A stretch of 64,000 nt of DNA from JBLXBZ01 sp048265185 (lineage in GTDB: Bacteria; Pseudomonadota; Alphaproteobacteria; Rhizobiales; Stappiaceae). The position numbers were made by a program, and so were the translations under genes. Shown here in pieces: positions 16,559-24,585 of this stretch. Location of the stretch: NCBI GenBank assembly GCA_048265185.1, contig JBLXBZ010000001.1:124001-188000 (forward strand). Reading direction: 5' to 3'. Positions within the stretch are counted from its first letter, which is position 1, and each line of letters starts with the position of its first letter. The notes under the pieces were generated by a model that did no database searches, was not told the origin of the DNA, and worked only from the letters and a program-made list of their open reading frames with translations.

Positions 16559-19069
16559 TTATGCGATCTGGTAGTCGTAGACGCCAGCGCCGGTGACATT
16601 GCCTTCAGACAGGTCGAGAAGACCGGTCAGCTTGACCACGGCGTCCGCGCCATTGCTGAATGTAGCAATGTCGGTGTTGTCGGCTACGAGGTAGGTGTCG
16701 CCGTCCCACTGGAACCAAGCCAGAGCTGAGTTTATAGAGCCGTCGCCAGCTGTCGCCGCGTCGAGGTAATCCTGGAACACAGCCGTGTTGGCCAACTCGA
16801 TTTTCGCGTCCGTGAAGGTGGCTGTGCCATTGGCGCCCATCGTAACGGTTTCGTCTACAGCGAGGTCCGTGATGGTGCTGTAGCTGTTGCCGTTAGTCGG
16901 AGCGACGATGACGAAGTCATCCGTGCCTTCGCCGCCGGTGATCATGGACATGTTGCCGGTGGTGATGGTGTCGTCTTCAGCGGAGCCGGTGACGGTGACG
17001 CCGGAAGTAGCCCGAACGTCGAGTGTAACGCCGGCCGTGTTGGCGGAAGCGTTGACAGCCGCCAGATCAGCTTGCGTGCCAGCCGATGTGAAGGAGACAG
17101 CCTGGTCGCCGGAGAGGTTCAACGTGACGATTTCGTCATTGGTCATGGCGAAAACGTAGCCGTCATCGTTACTTCCGTCACCGTCGATGAACTGGGCGTT
17201 GACGGTTTCAATGTCCGACAGGTCGACGGTGATGGTGTTTGCGCCGTTGAGGTCGCTTGATTCAACTTCAAGGTTGATCAAGTCTTCAGTTCCGGTGGCC
17301 GCGTCAGTGACTTCAACGACCAATGCGCCGTCATTTGCGTTCAGGTCGCCTTCCATGCTGACCAATTCACCGCTGGCGACGCCGGAAACGGTGGCTGTGC
17401 CGCCGGCTGCAACACCAACTGTCTCGAAGGACGTCAGGCTGGCGATGGCGTCGAGATCGACGGTGTCCGTGTCAGCGAGAGCGTCGGTGATCGACAGGCC
17501 TTCGATGTTGGTGATCAAAGCGCGCTGAGCGGCTGTGTAAGCTTCGAATGTCGCCCATTCAGCATGTTCGATGCCGAGAGCGTCGAAGCCGTCGCCGCCG
17601 TTGATTGCCGCGCCGGCGAGAATGTCAACGCCGCTGACGTCAATGGCGTCGTCGCCTGCGCCCAGATCAACCACAGCTGTCGCTGCGACGTCTGCGCCAA
17701 ATGTGACCTCGTCGGAGCCGGAGCCGAGGGTGACGGATGTGGCCGTTGTGCCGATGGTCAGGCCTTCAACGCCGCCGCTGTTGGTTGCCGCATTGACCGT
17801 TTCCACGGCCGACCAGCCGGCGTTTAGGAGATCAACGGAGCCGGAGCCGGAAATCGTCAGCGTCTTGGCGGCGCCAACGATATCACCATCGCTAAGGTCG
17901 ATTTCGTTGTCGCCGGTGACGGAAAGAACAACGCTTTCAACAGCTGCGTCGCCGCCGTTTACCGCAACCTCTACGTTGCTGTTTGAAGCGGTAAGCGTCA
18001 AAGACTCAGCGTCGTTATCGGCGAAAGTAACGTCGGCCTTGTTGCCATTAGCGATCGAACCATAGTTCGAAACGGTCAGGTTAAGGTCTGTGGCCGTGCC
18101 ATCTTCAAAGTCTACGCTATTGCCGCCGACGTCATTGGAGATGGAGAATGTGTTGACCGCGCCGACGCCGATGAAAGCACCGTTATCAGAGCTGTTGGCG
18201 ACCATGAGTTTTTCAACGCCGGTGCTGGACGTCAGATCCAATGCGCCGCCGTTCGTGAAGCGAACCTGGATGTTTTCAACGCTGGTGAGCGAAGGCGTGA
18301 CTGTGTTGCCATCTACTTCGGTCCAGTTGAGGGTGTCTGTGCCTGCGCCGCCGTCAATGGAATCGACGCTCTGCAGCGTGTCGGTCAGGTTGCCGCTGCC
18401 GTCTTGAGCTGCGCCAGCTGTGAATGTGTCGTTGCCGGATGTGCCTGTGAGCGTGTCCTGATTGATCGTCAGGGCGTAGTCTTCGCCTGGGAAGATGCCG
18501 GAAAGCGGGTCCGTGCCGTTGTAAACGGTGGCGAGATCGGCAGTCGCGACGTTACCTGCGTCGAGCTTCAGCTGCATGACGGCGGCGGCGGAGTTCGCCT
18601 GGAACTCAGCGGAGTTTGAGAAGCCGATGAGGATCTGCGAAGCGGTCTGGCCGGTCGCGATCCATGCGTCGACTTCAGCGCCGGTTGGCGTGCGGCCGAG
18701 GATGTTCTCGTAGAAAGCTGTGAGCAGCGAAGGCGTTACGGCGTCGGAGCCATAAAGATTGGCGAATTCAGCCGATTTGGTGAAGCCGTCGGCGACCGTG
18801 TAAAGAGCTGTTGGGTCAGCGCGCAGCTCGTCAACCCAGCCGTTGATGCCGGTGACGTCAGGAACGCGGTTGAAAGCGGCCTGATAGATGCGGATGATCT
18901 GGTCAACGTAAGTGACGGCTTCGGTGGAGCCTGCGATAGCGGCTTCAGCCTGAGCCAGCGTCACAGCGCCGGAATCAACGGTGGCGACCCATGAAGACAG
19001 CTCGGAAGCTGAAGGATCACGCTGAAGAATATTCACGAAATATTGTGTGATGGTATCTGAAGTAGCCAT
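16559..19069 (-). CDS. DUF4214-domain exoprotein, long paralogue, S-layer-like
   Basis: An 836-residue acidic protein, rich in Ala/Thr/Val/Asp. DUF4214 occupies about residues 1-190 (VDQIIRIYQAAFNRVPDVTG, ILIGFSNSAEFQ). It is followed by LTGTSGNDTFTAG, an RTX-like start used in S-layer and surface proteins of this class. About 600 residues of repetitive beta-strand sequence follow, with motifs such as GSGSDEVTFGADV and DLGAGDDAIDVSGVD. There is no Sec signal peptide, so type I secretion is likely. ATG 19069 follows AGAGGAC. It has a strong terminator, and the composition suggests a highly expressed surface-layer protein; this is an inference. A -10-like TATACA (minus strand, 19179-19184) lies about 110 bases upstream. 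Confidence 0.72.
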   Translation of the reverse strand: MATSDTITQYFVNILQRDPSASELSSWVATVDSGAVTLAQAEAAIAGSTEAVTYVDQIIRIYQAAFNRVPDVTGINGWVDELRADPTALYTVADGFTKSAEFANLYGSDAVTPSLLTAFYENILGRTPTGAEVDAWIATGQTASQILIGFSNSAEFQANSAAAVMQLKLDAGNVATADLATVYNGTDPLSGIFPGEDYALTINQDTLTGTSGNDTFTAGAAQDGSGNLTDTLQSVDSIDGGAGTDTLNWTEVDGNTVTPSLTSVENIQVRFTNGGALDLTSSTGVEKLMVANSSDNGAFIGVGAVNTFSISNDVGGNSVDFEDGTATDLNLTVSNYGSIANGNKADVTFADNDAESLTLTASNSNVEVAVNGGDAAVESVVLSVTGDNEIDLSDGDIVGAAKTLTISGSGSVDLLNAGWSAVETVNAATNSGGVEGLTIGTTATSVTLGSGSDEVTFGADVAATAVVDLGAGDDAIDVSGVDILAGAAINGGDGFDALGIEHAEWATFEAYTAAQRALITNIEGLSITDALADTDTVDLDAIASLTSFETVGVAAGGTATVSGVASGELVSMEGDLNANDGALVVEVTDAATGTEDLINLEVESSDLNGANTITVDLSDIETVNAQFIDGDGSNDDGYVFAMTNDEIVTLNLSGDQAVSFTSAGTQADLAAVNASANTAGVTLDVRATSGVTVTGSAEDDTITTGNMSMITGGEGTDDFVIVAPTNGNSYSTITDLAVDETVTMGANGTATFTDAKIELANTAVFQDYLDAATAGDGSINSALAWFQWDGDTYLVADNTDIATFSNGADAVVKLTGLLDLSEGNVTGAGVYDYQIA

Positions 19070-19451
19070 GTTTCAAGTCCTCTGAAAACCGAATAAATAC
19101 GAGGCCAGCCTCCGCCAGCTTCATAGACAGGAAATCAAACATGCAACCCATGTTGCGATTCCGCTGCTCACGATGTGGTGTATAGCAATTTACATATAGG
19201 CGCAACAGCTTTTCTTATGACGTATTGACCTGGGCTATTTTTCTTTTTTTTCAAAGGCTTAATTGTATCTACTTGCAGTTTTCGCATGTGAAAACGCATG
19301 GGTTGCGCTTTCGGTTTGCGCAAAACCGTCCCAACAGTTGCTTTTTTACCACTTTTGCGGGCGTTCTTTTGCGACGATCATGGCGTATTTTTGCGTAAAT
19401 CGGGAATTTTTAGCTGATTTTGGAGAGGTGGAGCTGCTTTAGGTGGGAAGT
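19070..19451. other. Intergenic region upstream of the S-layer-like gene
   Basis: 382 bases without a gene. It is T-rich on the plus strand, with an imperfect repeat TTCGCATG/AACGCATG around 19280-19300. The promoter of the 836-residue gene must lie here, but I see only a weak -10 candidate at 19179-19184. There is no convincing terminator for the GGDEF-EAL gene. Confidence 0.4.
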
Positions 19452-21719
19452 CTACGTCATGCGGGTTGTTTGAAGAAGGCGCGTTAGCGCAGGCTCTTCC
19501 AGAGGCTCCGAGAAGAGGGGGCCTTGATATTCGCGGCAGCCAAGTTGCATGAGGCGCTTGCGCTGGGTCTCGTTGGAGACGCCGGTGGCGGCGAGGCTGG
19601 CGTCATGGGCGCGAGCGAGAGAGGCGACGGCGTCCGCTATAGCGTCGGCCCTGGCGTTCTGGCCGAGTTTTTTGACGAGGCGGTCGGCCATTTTCAGCTT
19701 GTCGAACCGGAACGATTCATTGGCGCTGTCTTGCAGGTGGCTCAGGGTTGAATAGCCGGTGGAGGGGCTGTCCTCGTCGCCGTCGCCGCCAAGGTCGATG
19801 AGGGCGAAAGACGCGCCGGCGGCGCGCAGACGGTTGACGTTCTCCATGACGTGGCTATGGCCGTCGCCGTGCATGCGCTGGCGCATGTTGAATTGCAATC
19901 GCGAGGGGGCGATGTTCGCCGCCGCGACTTGCTCAAGAACGTTGCGGACGTAATCGGCGTCGCGCAGCTGGAAGAGGGAGATGGGAAGAGATATCCAGCC
20001 AAGCGACGTCGCGGCCAATGTCCGCAGCGCTCGGCGCAGCATCCACTTGCCCAAAAGCCCGCTCATGCCCCGGTCCGCCGCCACGCGCAGAATTTGATCA
20101 GGGGTCAGCGCCCCGTGGGCGGGGTGCTCCCAGCAAGGCAGCGCTTCGGCTCCGATTAACTCGGGCGCAGACGGCCGCTCGTCGCCGTCTTGAGGCTGAG
20201 GCATGAGAAACACAGGCTGATAAAGTTGTCGCAAGCCGGTTTCCGCCCGTAGCGCGGCGTAAAGGGACTGTTCGATCACTCGCCGACGTTGGAGTTTTTC
20301 GTCCATGTCGCCGGCGAAAAGCTGATATTGTCCGCGCCCGCGCCGCTTGGCCTCGTAGAGGGCGACGTCGGCCTTGCGCGTCAACTCGCTCAAAGGCGTG
20401 GCGGCGTCCTGAGACAAGGCTACGCCAATACTGACGCCCGTGGTGGTGGTGTCGCCTGAAAGCTCAAAAGGCGCCTCCATGGCTTTTTGCAGGCGCTCGG
20501 CCAGACGCCGCGCCTCATGCTCCGAAGTGATCTTGGTTTGAATGAGGGCGAATTCGTCTCCTCCAAGCCGGGCGAGGGTGTCTTCCGCGCGAATGACGTT
20601 GTTGAAACGGGTGGTGATCTGGCGGATGATCTCGTCGCCGGCCGGGTGGCCCAGCGTGTCGTTGACGTCCTTGAAGTGATCGATGTCAATGTAATGCAGG
20701 GCGATGCGCTCATGGCGGCGATGGGTCATGGCCAGCGCCTGACGCAGGCGGTCCTCAAAGAGAGTTCGGTTGGGTAAATTGGTGAGGGGGTCGTGAAGAG
20801 CCAGATGCTGCGCCTTCGCCCTGCTTTGCTCCAGTCTTTCCGAGGAGCGGCGCAGCCGGAACAGCAGATAGGCGAGGATGCTCATGATCAGGAGTAGACC
20901 CATGATCAGCGCCGGTCCGACTTCGCGCGCCAACGCCAGCCCCGGGCGGTGGCGGCGCCACTGAATCCACCCCAAAGGCGCGCCGTCGGCGGAGGTCAGC
21001 TCGATGGACGCGGTCCAGCGTGAGGAGGAGGGCGGCGCGTCCGCAGGCGCGAAACGCGCGTCTTTCACCATATGCGGAGCGGCGATCCGGTCAATGAAGG
21101 CCTGATCTATATGCATGATGATCACATGCAGATAGGTGTCTTCGAGGGGAAGGGGGAGCTGGGGCGGTTCCGGCGTCACTGGCCGGATAGTGATGACCGA
21201 CGGGCGGCCATGGACTGTGGTGATTTTCTGCAGGAAGGCGTTGGCGGCGACGGCGGCGTTGGGGGCGGCGGCCATTTGAGCGCGTAAATCTTGCGCCAAT
21301 GGCGCCAGCGTGGCTCTGTCTAAGTCATAAGCGCTGCGGGTCTGGGCGGAAGAGAGCGTCTCGCCGTCATGCAGGGCGTAGACTGGCGTGTCCTCGCCAT
21401 CCAAAATGAAGACGTCACTGGGGCGGGTTTCTTCCGAGAGCCATTTATTGGTGTAGCTTTTGAGCCAGACTCGGTCGTTCGCCTTGATCCGCCGAACCGC
21501 CTCGTCCCACATGGTGACGTTCTTCTGCTCACGCGAGGTGTTTTGAAGCTGTTCTTCCAGCTCCATGCGCAGGACCGCTTTGTCGCGTTCGAGCGCCAGT
21601 TGATCGGCGCGCGACGTCGCCCAAATAAAAAACGCCGAAATGAGCGTTATCAGCAACAGGGAGACGGCGCCGACCCCATAGGTAAGTTTCAGCGTGAAGC
21701 GCTGATTTTTGTCAGGCAT
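19452..21719 (-). CDS. CHASE4-GGDEF-EAL membrane protein; EAL half probably inactive
   Basis: A 755-residue inner-membrane protein. TM1 is at about 12-34 and TM2 at about 268-288, with a periplasmic CHASE4-type sensor between them (VTMWDEAVRRI, VWLKSYTNKWL). A diguanylate cyclase domain follows, with intact GGDEF at 386-390 and an intact inhibitory I-site RxxD at 377-380, so c-di-GMP synthesis with product inhibition is expected. The EAL domain keeps EAL (525-527) but has lost other conserved positions. The metal-binding Asn segment reads ISLPISLFQL, the ELTE-type Glu region reads LQFNMRQR, the DDFG region is altered (IDLGGDGDED) and EGVE reads TGVS. It probably serves for binding or regulation rather than hydrolysis. 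It is transcribed alone; a 16-bp palindrome lies about 100 bases upstream. Its neighbourhood of exoprotein genes fits a surface or biofilm role, but that is inference. Confidence 0.88.
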   Translation of the reverse strand: MPDKNQRFTLKLTYGVGAVSLLLITLISAFFIWATSRADQLALERDKAVLRMELEEQLQNTSREQKNVTMWDEAVRRIKANDRVWLKSYTNKWLSEETRPSDVFILDGEDTPVYALHDGETLSSAQTRSAYDLDRATLAPLAQDLRAQMAAAPNAAVAANAFLQKITTVHGRPSVITIRPVTPEPPQLPLPLEDTYLHVIIMHIDQAFIDRIAAPHMVKDARFAPADAPPSSSRWTASIELTSADGAPLGWIQWRRHRPGLALAREVGPALIMGLLLIMSILAYLLFRLRRSSERLEQSRAKAQHLALHDPLTNLPNRTLFEDRLRQALAMTHRRHERIALHYIDIDHFKDVNDTLGHPAGDEIIRQITTRFNNVIRAEDTLARLGGDEFALIQTKITSEHEARRLAERLQKAMEAPFELSGDTTTTGVSIGVALSQDAATPLSELTRKADVALYEAKRRGRGQYQLFAGDMDEKLQRRRVIEQSLYAALRAETGLRQLYQPVFLMPQPQDGDERPSAPELIGAEALPCWEHPAHGALTPDQILRVAADRGMSGLLGKWMLRRALRTLAATSLGWISLPISLFQLRDADYVRNVLEQVAAANIAPSRLQFNMRQRMHGDGHSHVMENVNRLRAAGASFALIDLGGDGDEDSPSTGYSTLSHLQDSANESFRFDKLKMADRLVKKLGQNARADAIADAVASLARAHDASLAATGVSNETQRKRLMQLGCREYQGPLFSEPLEEPALTRLLQTTRMT

Positions 21720-21821
21720 TATTCGGTGAGGTCTCCGTGTTCCGGTCGCCGTCGCCGGAATTTATTCATATGCGCTTAGCTTGGATATATATTTTTGTAC
21801 GTAATTATATGTACGCGTGTA

Positions 21822-21837
21822 GTCATATGTATATGAC
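21822..21837. promoter_or_regulatory. 16-bp palindrome upstream of the GGDEF-EAL gene
   Basis: GTCATAT-GT-ATATGAC is a perfect dyad about 100 bases upstream of the start codon at 21719. Just upstream lies GTAC-N10-GTAC (21798-21814). It is a plausible operator; no regulator is assigned. Confidence 0.4.
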
Positions 21838-21910
21838 AATTTTATACGAAACCACAGGATTTGTTAAAAAGGAGCCGCAAGAAACCAGATGCGCCGCGCA
21901 TTATTTAGAA

Positions 21911-21945
21911 GAAAGACCGGGCCGGGAGGAAGTCCCCGGACCGGT
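21911..21945 (-). terminator. Terminator of the PCuAC transcript
   Basis: The hairpin ACCGG-C-CGGG type (21916-21926 with 21935-21945, one mismatch) is followed on the minus strand by CTTTCTTCT. It lies about 30 bases after the PCuAC stop codon. Confidence 0.65.
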
Positions 21946-21977
21946 TGCGCGGACGCGGTTTTATATGTCCGTGAAGC

Positions 21978-22499
21978 TTATTTGTCGTGACCGTCGTGAC
22001 CGTCGTGGCCGTCGTGGCCACTGTGGGACTGGGCTTTCGCGCCCATTTTGTCCACCGCCAGCTCTACCTCAACCGTTCCGGCCTTCTCGAAGGTCAAGGT
22101 CAATGGCACTTTCATGCCCTCCTTGAAAGGCTCTTTCAGGCCCATCATCATGATATGAAATCCGCCGGGGGCAAGCAAGGCTTCGCCGTTGGCCGGAATT
22201 TTGATCCCGCCTTCAACCGGAGACATTTTCATGACGCCGTCTGTTACAACCATCTTGTGGAGTTCGGTTTTCTTGGCCGCCGGGGTGGAGGCTGAGATGA
22301 GCGTGTCAGCGTCGCCGCCTGTGTTTTTCAGCACGAGGAAGCCGCCGGCCGCGGGCGCCGAAGGCGGCGTTGCGCGGGTCCATGGGTGATCGATCTCGAT
22401 GTCGCCGACTTTATAGCCATGGGCGAAGGCCGCGCCTGCGTTCAAAGCCAGAGGCGCTGCGAGCGCGAGGGCGGCGAGGGTTTTGAAAATGTTACGCAT
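21978..22499 (-). CDS. PCuAC-family periplasmic copper(I) chaperone
   Basis: A 173-residue exported protein. The signal peptide is MRNIFKTLAALALAAPLALN followed by AGAAFA. The body is the cupredoxin-like PCuAC domain, with the Cu(I)-ligand pattern visible as ELHKMVVTDGVMKM and, further on, GGFHIMMMGL. A His-rich tail (HSGHDGHDGHDGHDK) can bind extra metal. PCuAC proteins deliver copper to the CuA site of cytochrome c oxidase together with Sco, or act in copper storage. I chose ATG 22499, with GGAG upstream and a normal signal peptide; an upstream ATG at 22535 would add 12 residues ahead of it. It follows the DUF2946-type gene by 57 bases, so the two form an operon. Confidence 0.9.
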   Translation of the reverse strand: MRNIFKTLAALALAAPLALNAGAAFAHGYKVGDIEIDHPWTRATPPSAPAAGGFLVLKNTGGDADTLISASTPAAKKTELHKMVVTDGVMKMSPVEGGIKIPANGEALLAPGGFHIMMMGLKEPFKEGMKVPLTLTFEKAGTVEVELAVDKMGAKAQSHSGHDGHDGHDGHDK

Positions 22500-22556
22500 T
22501 TTTGTCTCCAAGAATGAAATCAGTTCGGCTTTCAATTTGCCGGGAAATGTTTGAAT

Positions 22557-22979
22557 TCAAACTTGCGGAGAAGGAGGAGCGCGCGCCTCGAGGTAATGAT
22601 GAAGACTGAAAAGTCTGGTTTGAGAGGAGTTGTAGTGGGGGGGCGGAGATTGCCTGAGCGCTTGCGGCGAGGCTATAAGGATCTGCGCCGGCAAGAAAGC
22701 GGCCGAATGCGCGTTGGGCTGGCTTTTGCAAAGCAGGGCGCAAGGGCAGTTGTGGGCGGGATGTCTTTCGCGGGGATAAGGACCCTCGTCAGCGTTTGAG
22801 GAGGGGTAATATTCCCCCGAGGGCGCGCAGATACTGAATGTGTCGAAGCTTGAATCTGCCGCCATGACGCTTTTGACGTAGCCGCCGGAGAGCGACAGCG
22901 CGAGCATCATGATTATGGTCGCGGCGCTGATGACGCCGCCCGACCACCTGTCCGCCACGATCTGTCGAAAGAGGTTCAA
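22557..22979 (-). CDS. DUF2946-like small membrane/exported protein
   Basis: A 140-residue protein. A hydrophobic segment lies at about residues 15-35 (GGVISAATIIMMLALSLSGG). A Cys cluster follows in the middle (CPCALLCKS), and the C-terminus ends in LEARAPPSPQV. The Cys motif and the terminal ARAPP pattern are those of DUF2946 proteins. They are often encoded beside PCuAC, Sco or TonB-dependent copper receptors and are thought to act in copper handling; no activity is established. The PCuAC gene starts 57 bases downstream on the same strand, which supports the assignment. Similarity outside the two motifs is weak. Confidence 0.6.
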   Translation of the reverse strand: MNLFRQIVADRWSGGVISAATIIMMLALSLSGGYVKSVMAADSSFDTFSICAPSGEYYPSSNADEGPYPRERHPAHNCPCALLCKSQPNAHSAAFLPAQILIASPQALRQSPPPHYNSSQTRLFSLHHYLEARAPPSPQV

Positions 22980-23082
22980 GCTATTTCGCCTACGTTATAA
23001 GAATATGCCGGTTCGAATGCAGCTGTTCCGCGCCACGCGGAGTATTCTCCGTTATACCCCCCTTGAACGCGGGCGCAAGAGC

Positions 23083-23106
23083 ATGCTCCGCTCCGTTTCG
23101 GAGCAT
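23083..23106. other. Hairpin in the divergent region between DUF2946 and DUF2155 genes
   Basis: ATGCTCCG (23083-23090) and CGGAGCAT (23099-23106) form an 8-bp perfect stem with an 8-base loop. It sits in the 281-base divergent intergenic region (22980-23260). T-rich sequence (TTTGTCTTTTTC) begins about 10 bases later. It may be a regulatory dyad or an RNA hairpin; I cannot say which. Confidence 0.3.
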
Positions 23107-23260
23107 TGGTGAATCTTTGTCTTTTTCTCGCCCTGATCAGAGGTCAAAGCTTTATGAGGACGTGATTTAAGCTTCAGAAATGCAACCGAAGACTTTTCCC
23201 GGCCGCGATCGGGTGATAAACCGCTGAGGTTGAAGCGACGAAAATGGAATCAGACTGTTC

Positions 23261-23812
23261 ATGAGAAAATTGTGTTTCCCATCCGCAAAGGCAGTGTTTG
23301 CGCGCGCTTCGATTTCAGCGTCCGGGCTTCTTGTGGCGCTCGCCTTAGTTTCGCCTCAAGAGGCGGCGGCTGAAAAAATAGCAAATCCTGTTGCGGTGTT
23401 TTCCGGCCTAGATAAAATTACGGGGCGGATTATTTCCTTTGACGTATATGTAGGCGAAACGGTTCAGTTTGGCGCGTTGCAAGTGACCCCGCGGGTTTGT
23501 TTTACGCGACCGGTGACGGAAACGCCGCAAACGACGTCCTTTGTGGAAGTGGATGAAATTACTCTAAATAACGAAGTTCGGCGTATTTTTACCGGCTGGA
23601 TGTTCGCGGCCAGCCCGGGACTTCATGCGGTGGAGCATGCGGTTTATGACGTGTGGCTGACAAATTGCAAAACGTCGTCTACTGTCGCGCCGCCGGCCGG
23701 TTACGACGGCCCGCCGGTTGAAGTGATCGAACCTGGCGCGCAGGGGGATGCTCTCGCCGGTGAAGGTGAAGCGACGGATCCGGCCAGCGTACTTCCACGG
23801 CGAAAGCCGTAA
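23261..23812 (+). CDS. DUF2155 domain-containing exported protein
   Basis: A 183-residue protein with an N-terminal signal sequence (hydrophobic core GLLVALALVSPQ, then EAAAEK). The DUF2155 domain spans about residues 40-135: GLDKITGRIISFDVYVGET, VTPRVCFTRP, IFTGWMFAASPGLHAVEHAVYDVWLTNC in adjoining parts. Two conserved Cys (in RVCF and TNC) probably form a disulfide. The family is widespread in Alphaproteobacteria and is commonly found beside aat and the acc genes, as here. The function is unknown; an envelope role is likely from the signal peptide. The C-terminal ~45 residues are a Pro/Glu-rich tail. It is convergent with aat. Confidence 0.85.
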   Translation: MRKLCFPSAKAVFARASISASGLLVALALVSPQEAAAEKIANPVAVFSGLDKITGRIISFDVYVGETVQFGALQVTPRVCFTRPVTETPQTTSFVEVDEITLNNEVRRIFTGWMFAASPGLHAVEHAVYDVWLTNCKTSSTVAPPAGYDGPPVEVIEPGAQGDALAGEGEATDPASVLPRRKP

Positions 23813-23896
23813 CGCGCGCGTTTGGCGTTCAAAGAAAGCGGTTTTCAGTGGCGTTGGATCAGGGCGCGTCAGGGGGGGAGCATCCGGTGATGCTGC

Positions 23897-24577
23897 TCAG
23901 GCCCGCGGCGAGGTTTTAAACTGCTCCAGCGCCTGCGCCCCGTTCACGTCGTCGGGTAATTTGAAAAAGTCAGCCTCGACGAGAAGAGCTTTCTCAAGTC
24001 GATGATTATAGGCTGCGCGGGGGATGTCCAGAGTTCCAAATTGCGCAAGATGATCAGTTACGAATTGTGTGTCCAGAAGCGTGAATCCGCCGGCGATCAG
24101 TCGCGCCGCTAAATGGATCAGCGCGACCTTTGAGGCGTCGGACACTCTGGAGAACATGCTTTCACCGAAGAAGGCTCCGCCAAGGCGCACGCCGTAAAGG
24201 CCGCCCACAAGCTCACCGTCACGCCAAGCCTCGACAGAATGGCAATTTCCCATCTGGAAAAGCGCGCTGTAAAGGCTGCGGATTTCTTTATTGATCCACG
24301 TCTCGGCGCGCTTGTTTCCCGGTGCGGCGCAACCTGATATAACGCCTTCGAAATCCGTGTCGATACGAATTTGAAAAACGTCAGAGCGCACCGTGCGCTG
24401 CAAGCGTTTGGGGATGTGAAGCTGATCAAGCGGCAAAATACCGCGACGCTCCGGTTCTATCCAGAACAGATTTGGGCTATCGACGGACTCCGCCATGGGA
24501 AAAATGCCGCAAGCATAGGCTTTCAACAGTACTTGCGGCGTAATTTCAAAAGGCGGGCTATTGTGCTGTTCCACCAT
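23897..24577 (-). CDS. aat: Leucyl/phenylalanyl-tRNA--protein transferase
   Basis: A 226-residue Aat protein. It transfers Leu or Phe from tRNA to N-terminal Lys/Arg of proteins, making them N-degron substrates for ClpS/ClpAP. Signature segments are LLKAYACGIFPMAES, LFWIEPERRGILPLDQLHIPKRL (in two parts), SVEAWRDGELVGGLYGV, FFGESMFSRVSDASKVAL and LLDTQFVTDHLAQFG. Length and motifs are normal. It lies 8 bases after accC on the same strand, so it is the distal gene of the aroQ-accB-accC-aat unit, an arrangement usual in this class. Confidence 0.95.
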   Translation of the reverse strand: MVEQHNSPPFEITPQVLLKAYACGIFPMAESVDSPNLFWIEPERRGILPLDQLHIPKRLQRTVRSDVFQIRIDTDFEGVISGCAAPGNKRAETWINKEIRSLYSALFQMGNCHSVEAWRDGELVGGLYGVRLGGAFFGESMFSRVSDASKVALIHLAARLIAGGFTLLDTQFVTDHLAQFGTLDIPRAAYNHRLEKALLVEADFFKLPDDVNGAQALEQFKTSPRA

Positions 24578-24585
24578 TCCCCAAC

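Noticed and set aside
16559..19069. Possible CRISPR or satellite repeats in the S-layer-like gene
   Set aside because: The repetitiveness is in protein composition (Asp/Gly/Thr motifs); there are no evenly spaced identical DNA repeats.
23000..23020. GGTTCGAATG resembling a tRNA T-arm
   Set aside because: No acceptor stem, D-arm or anticodon arm can be formed around it.
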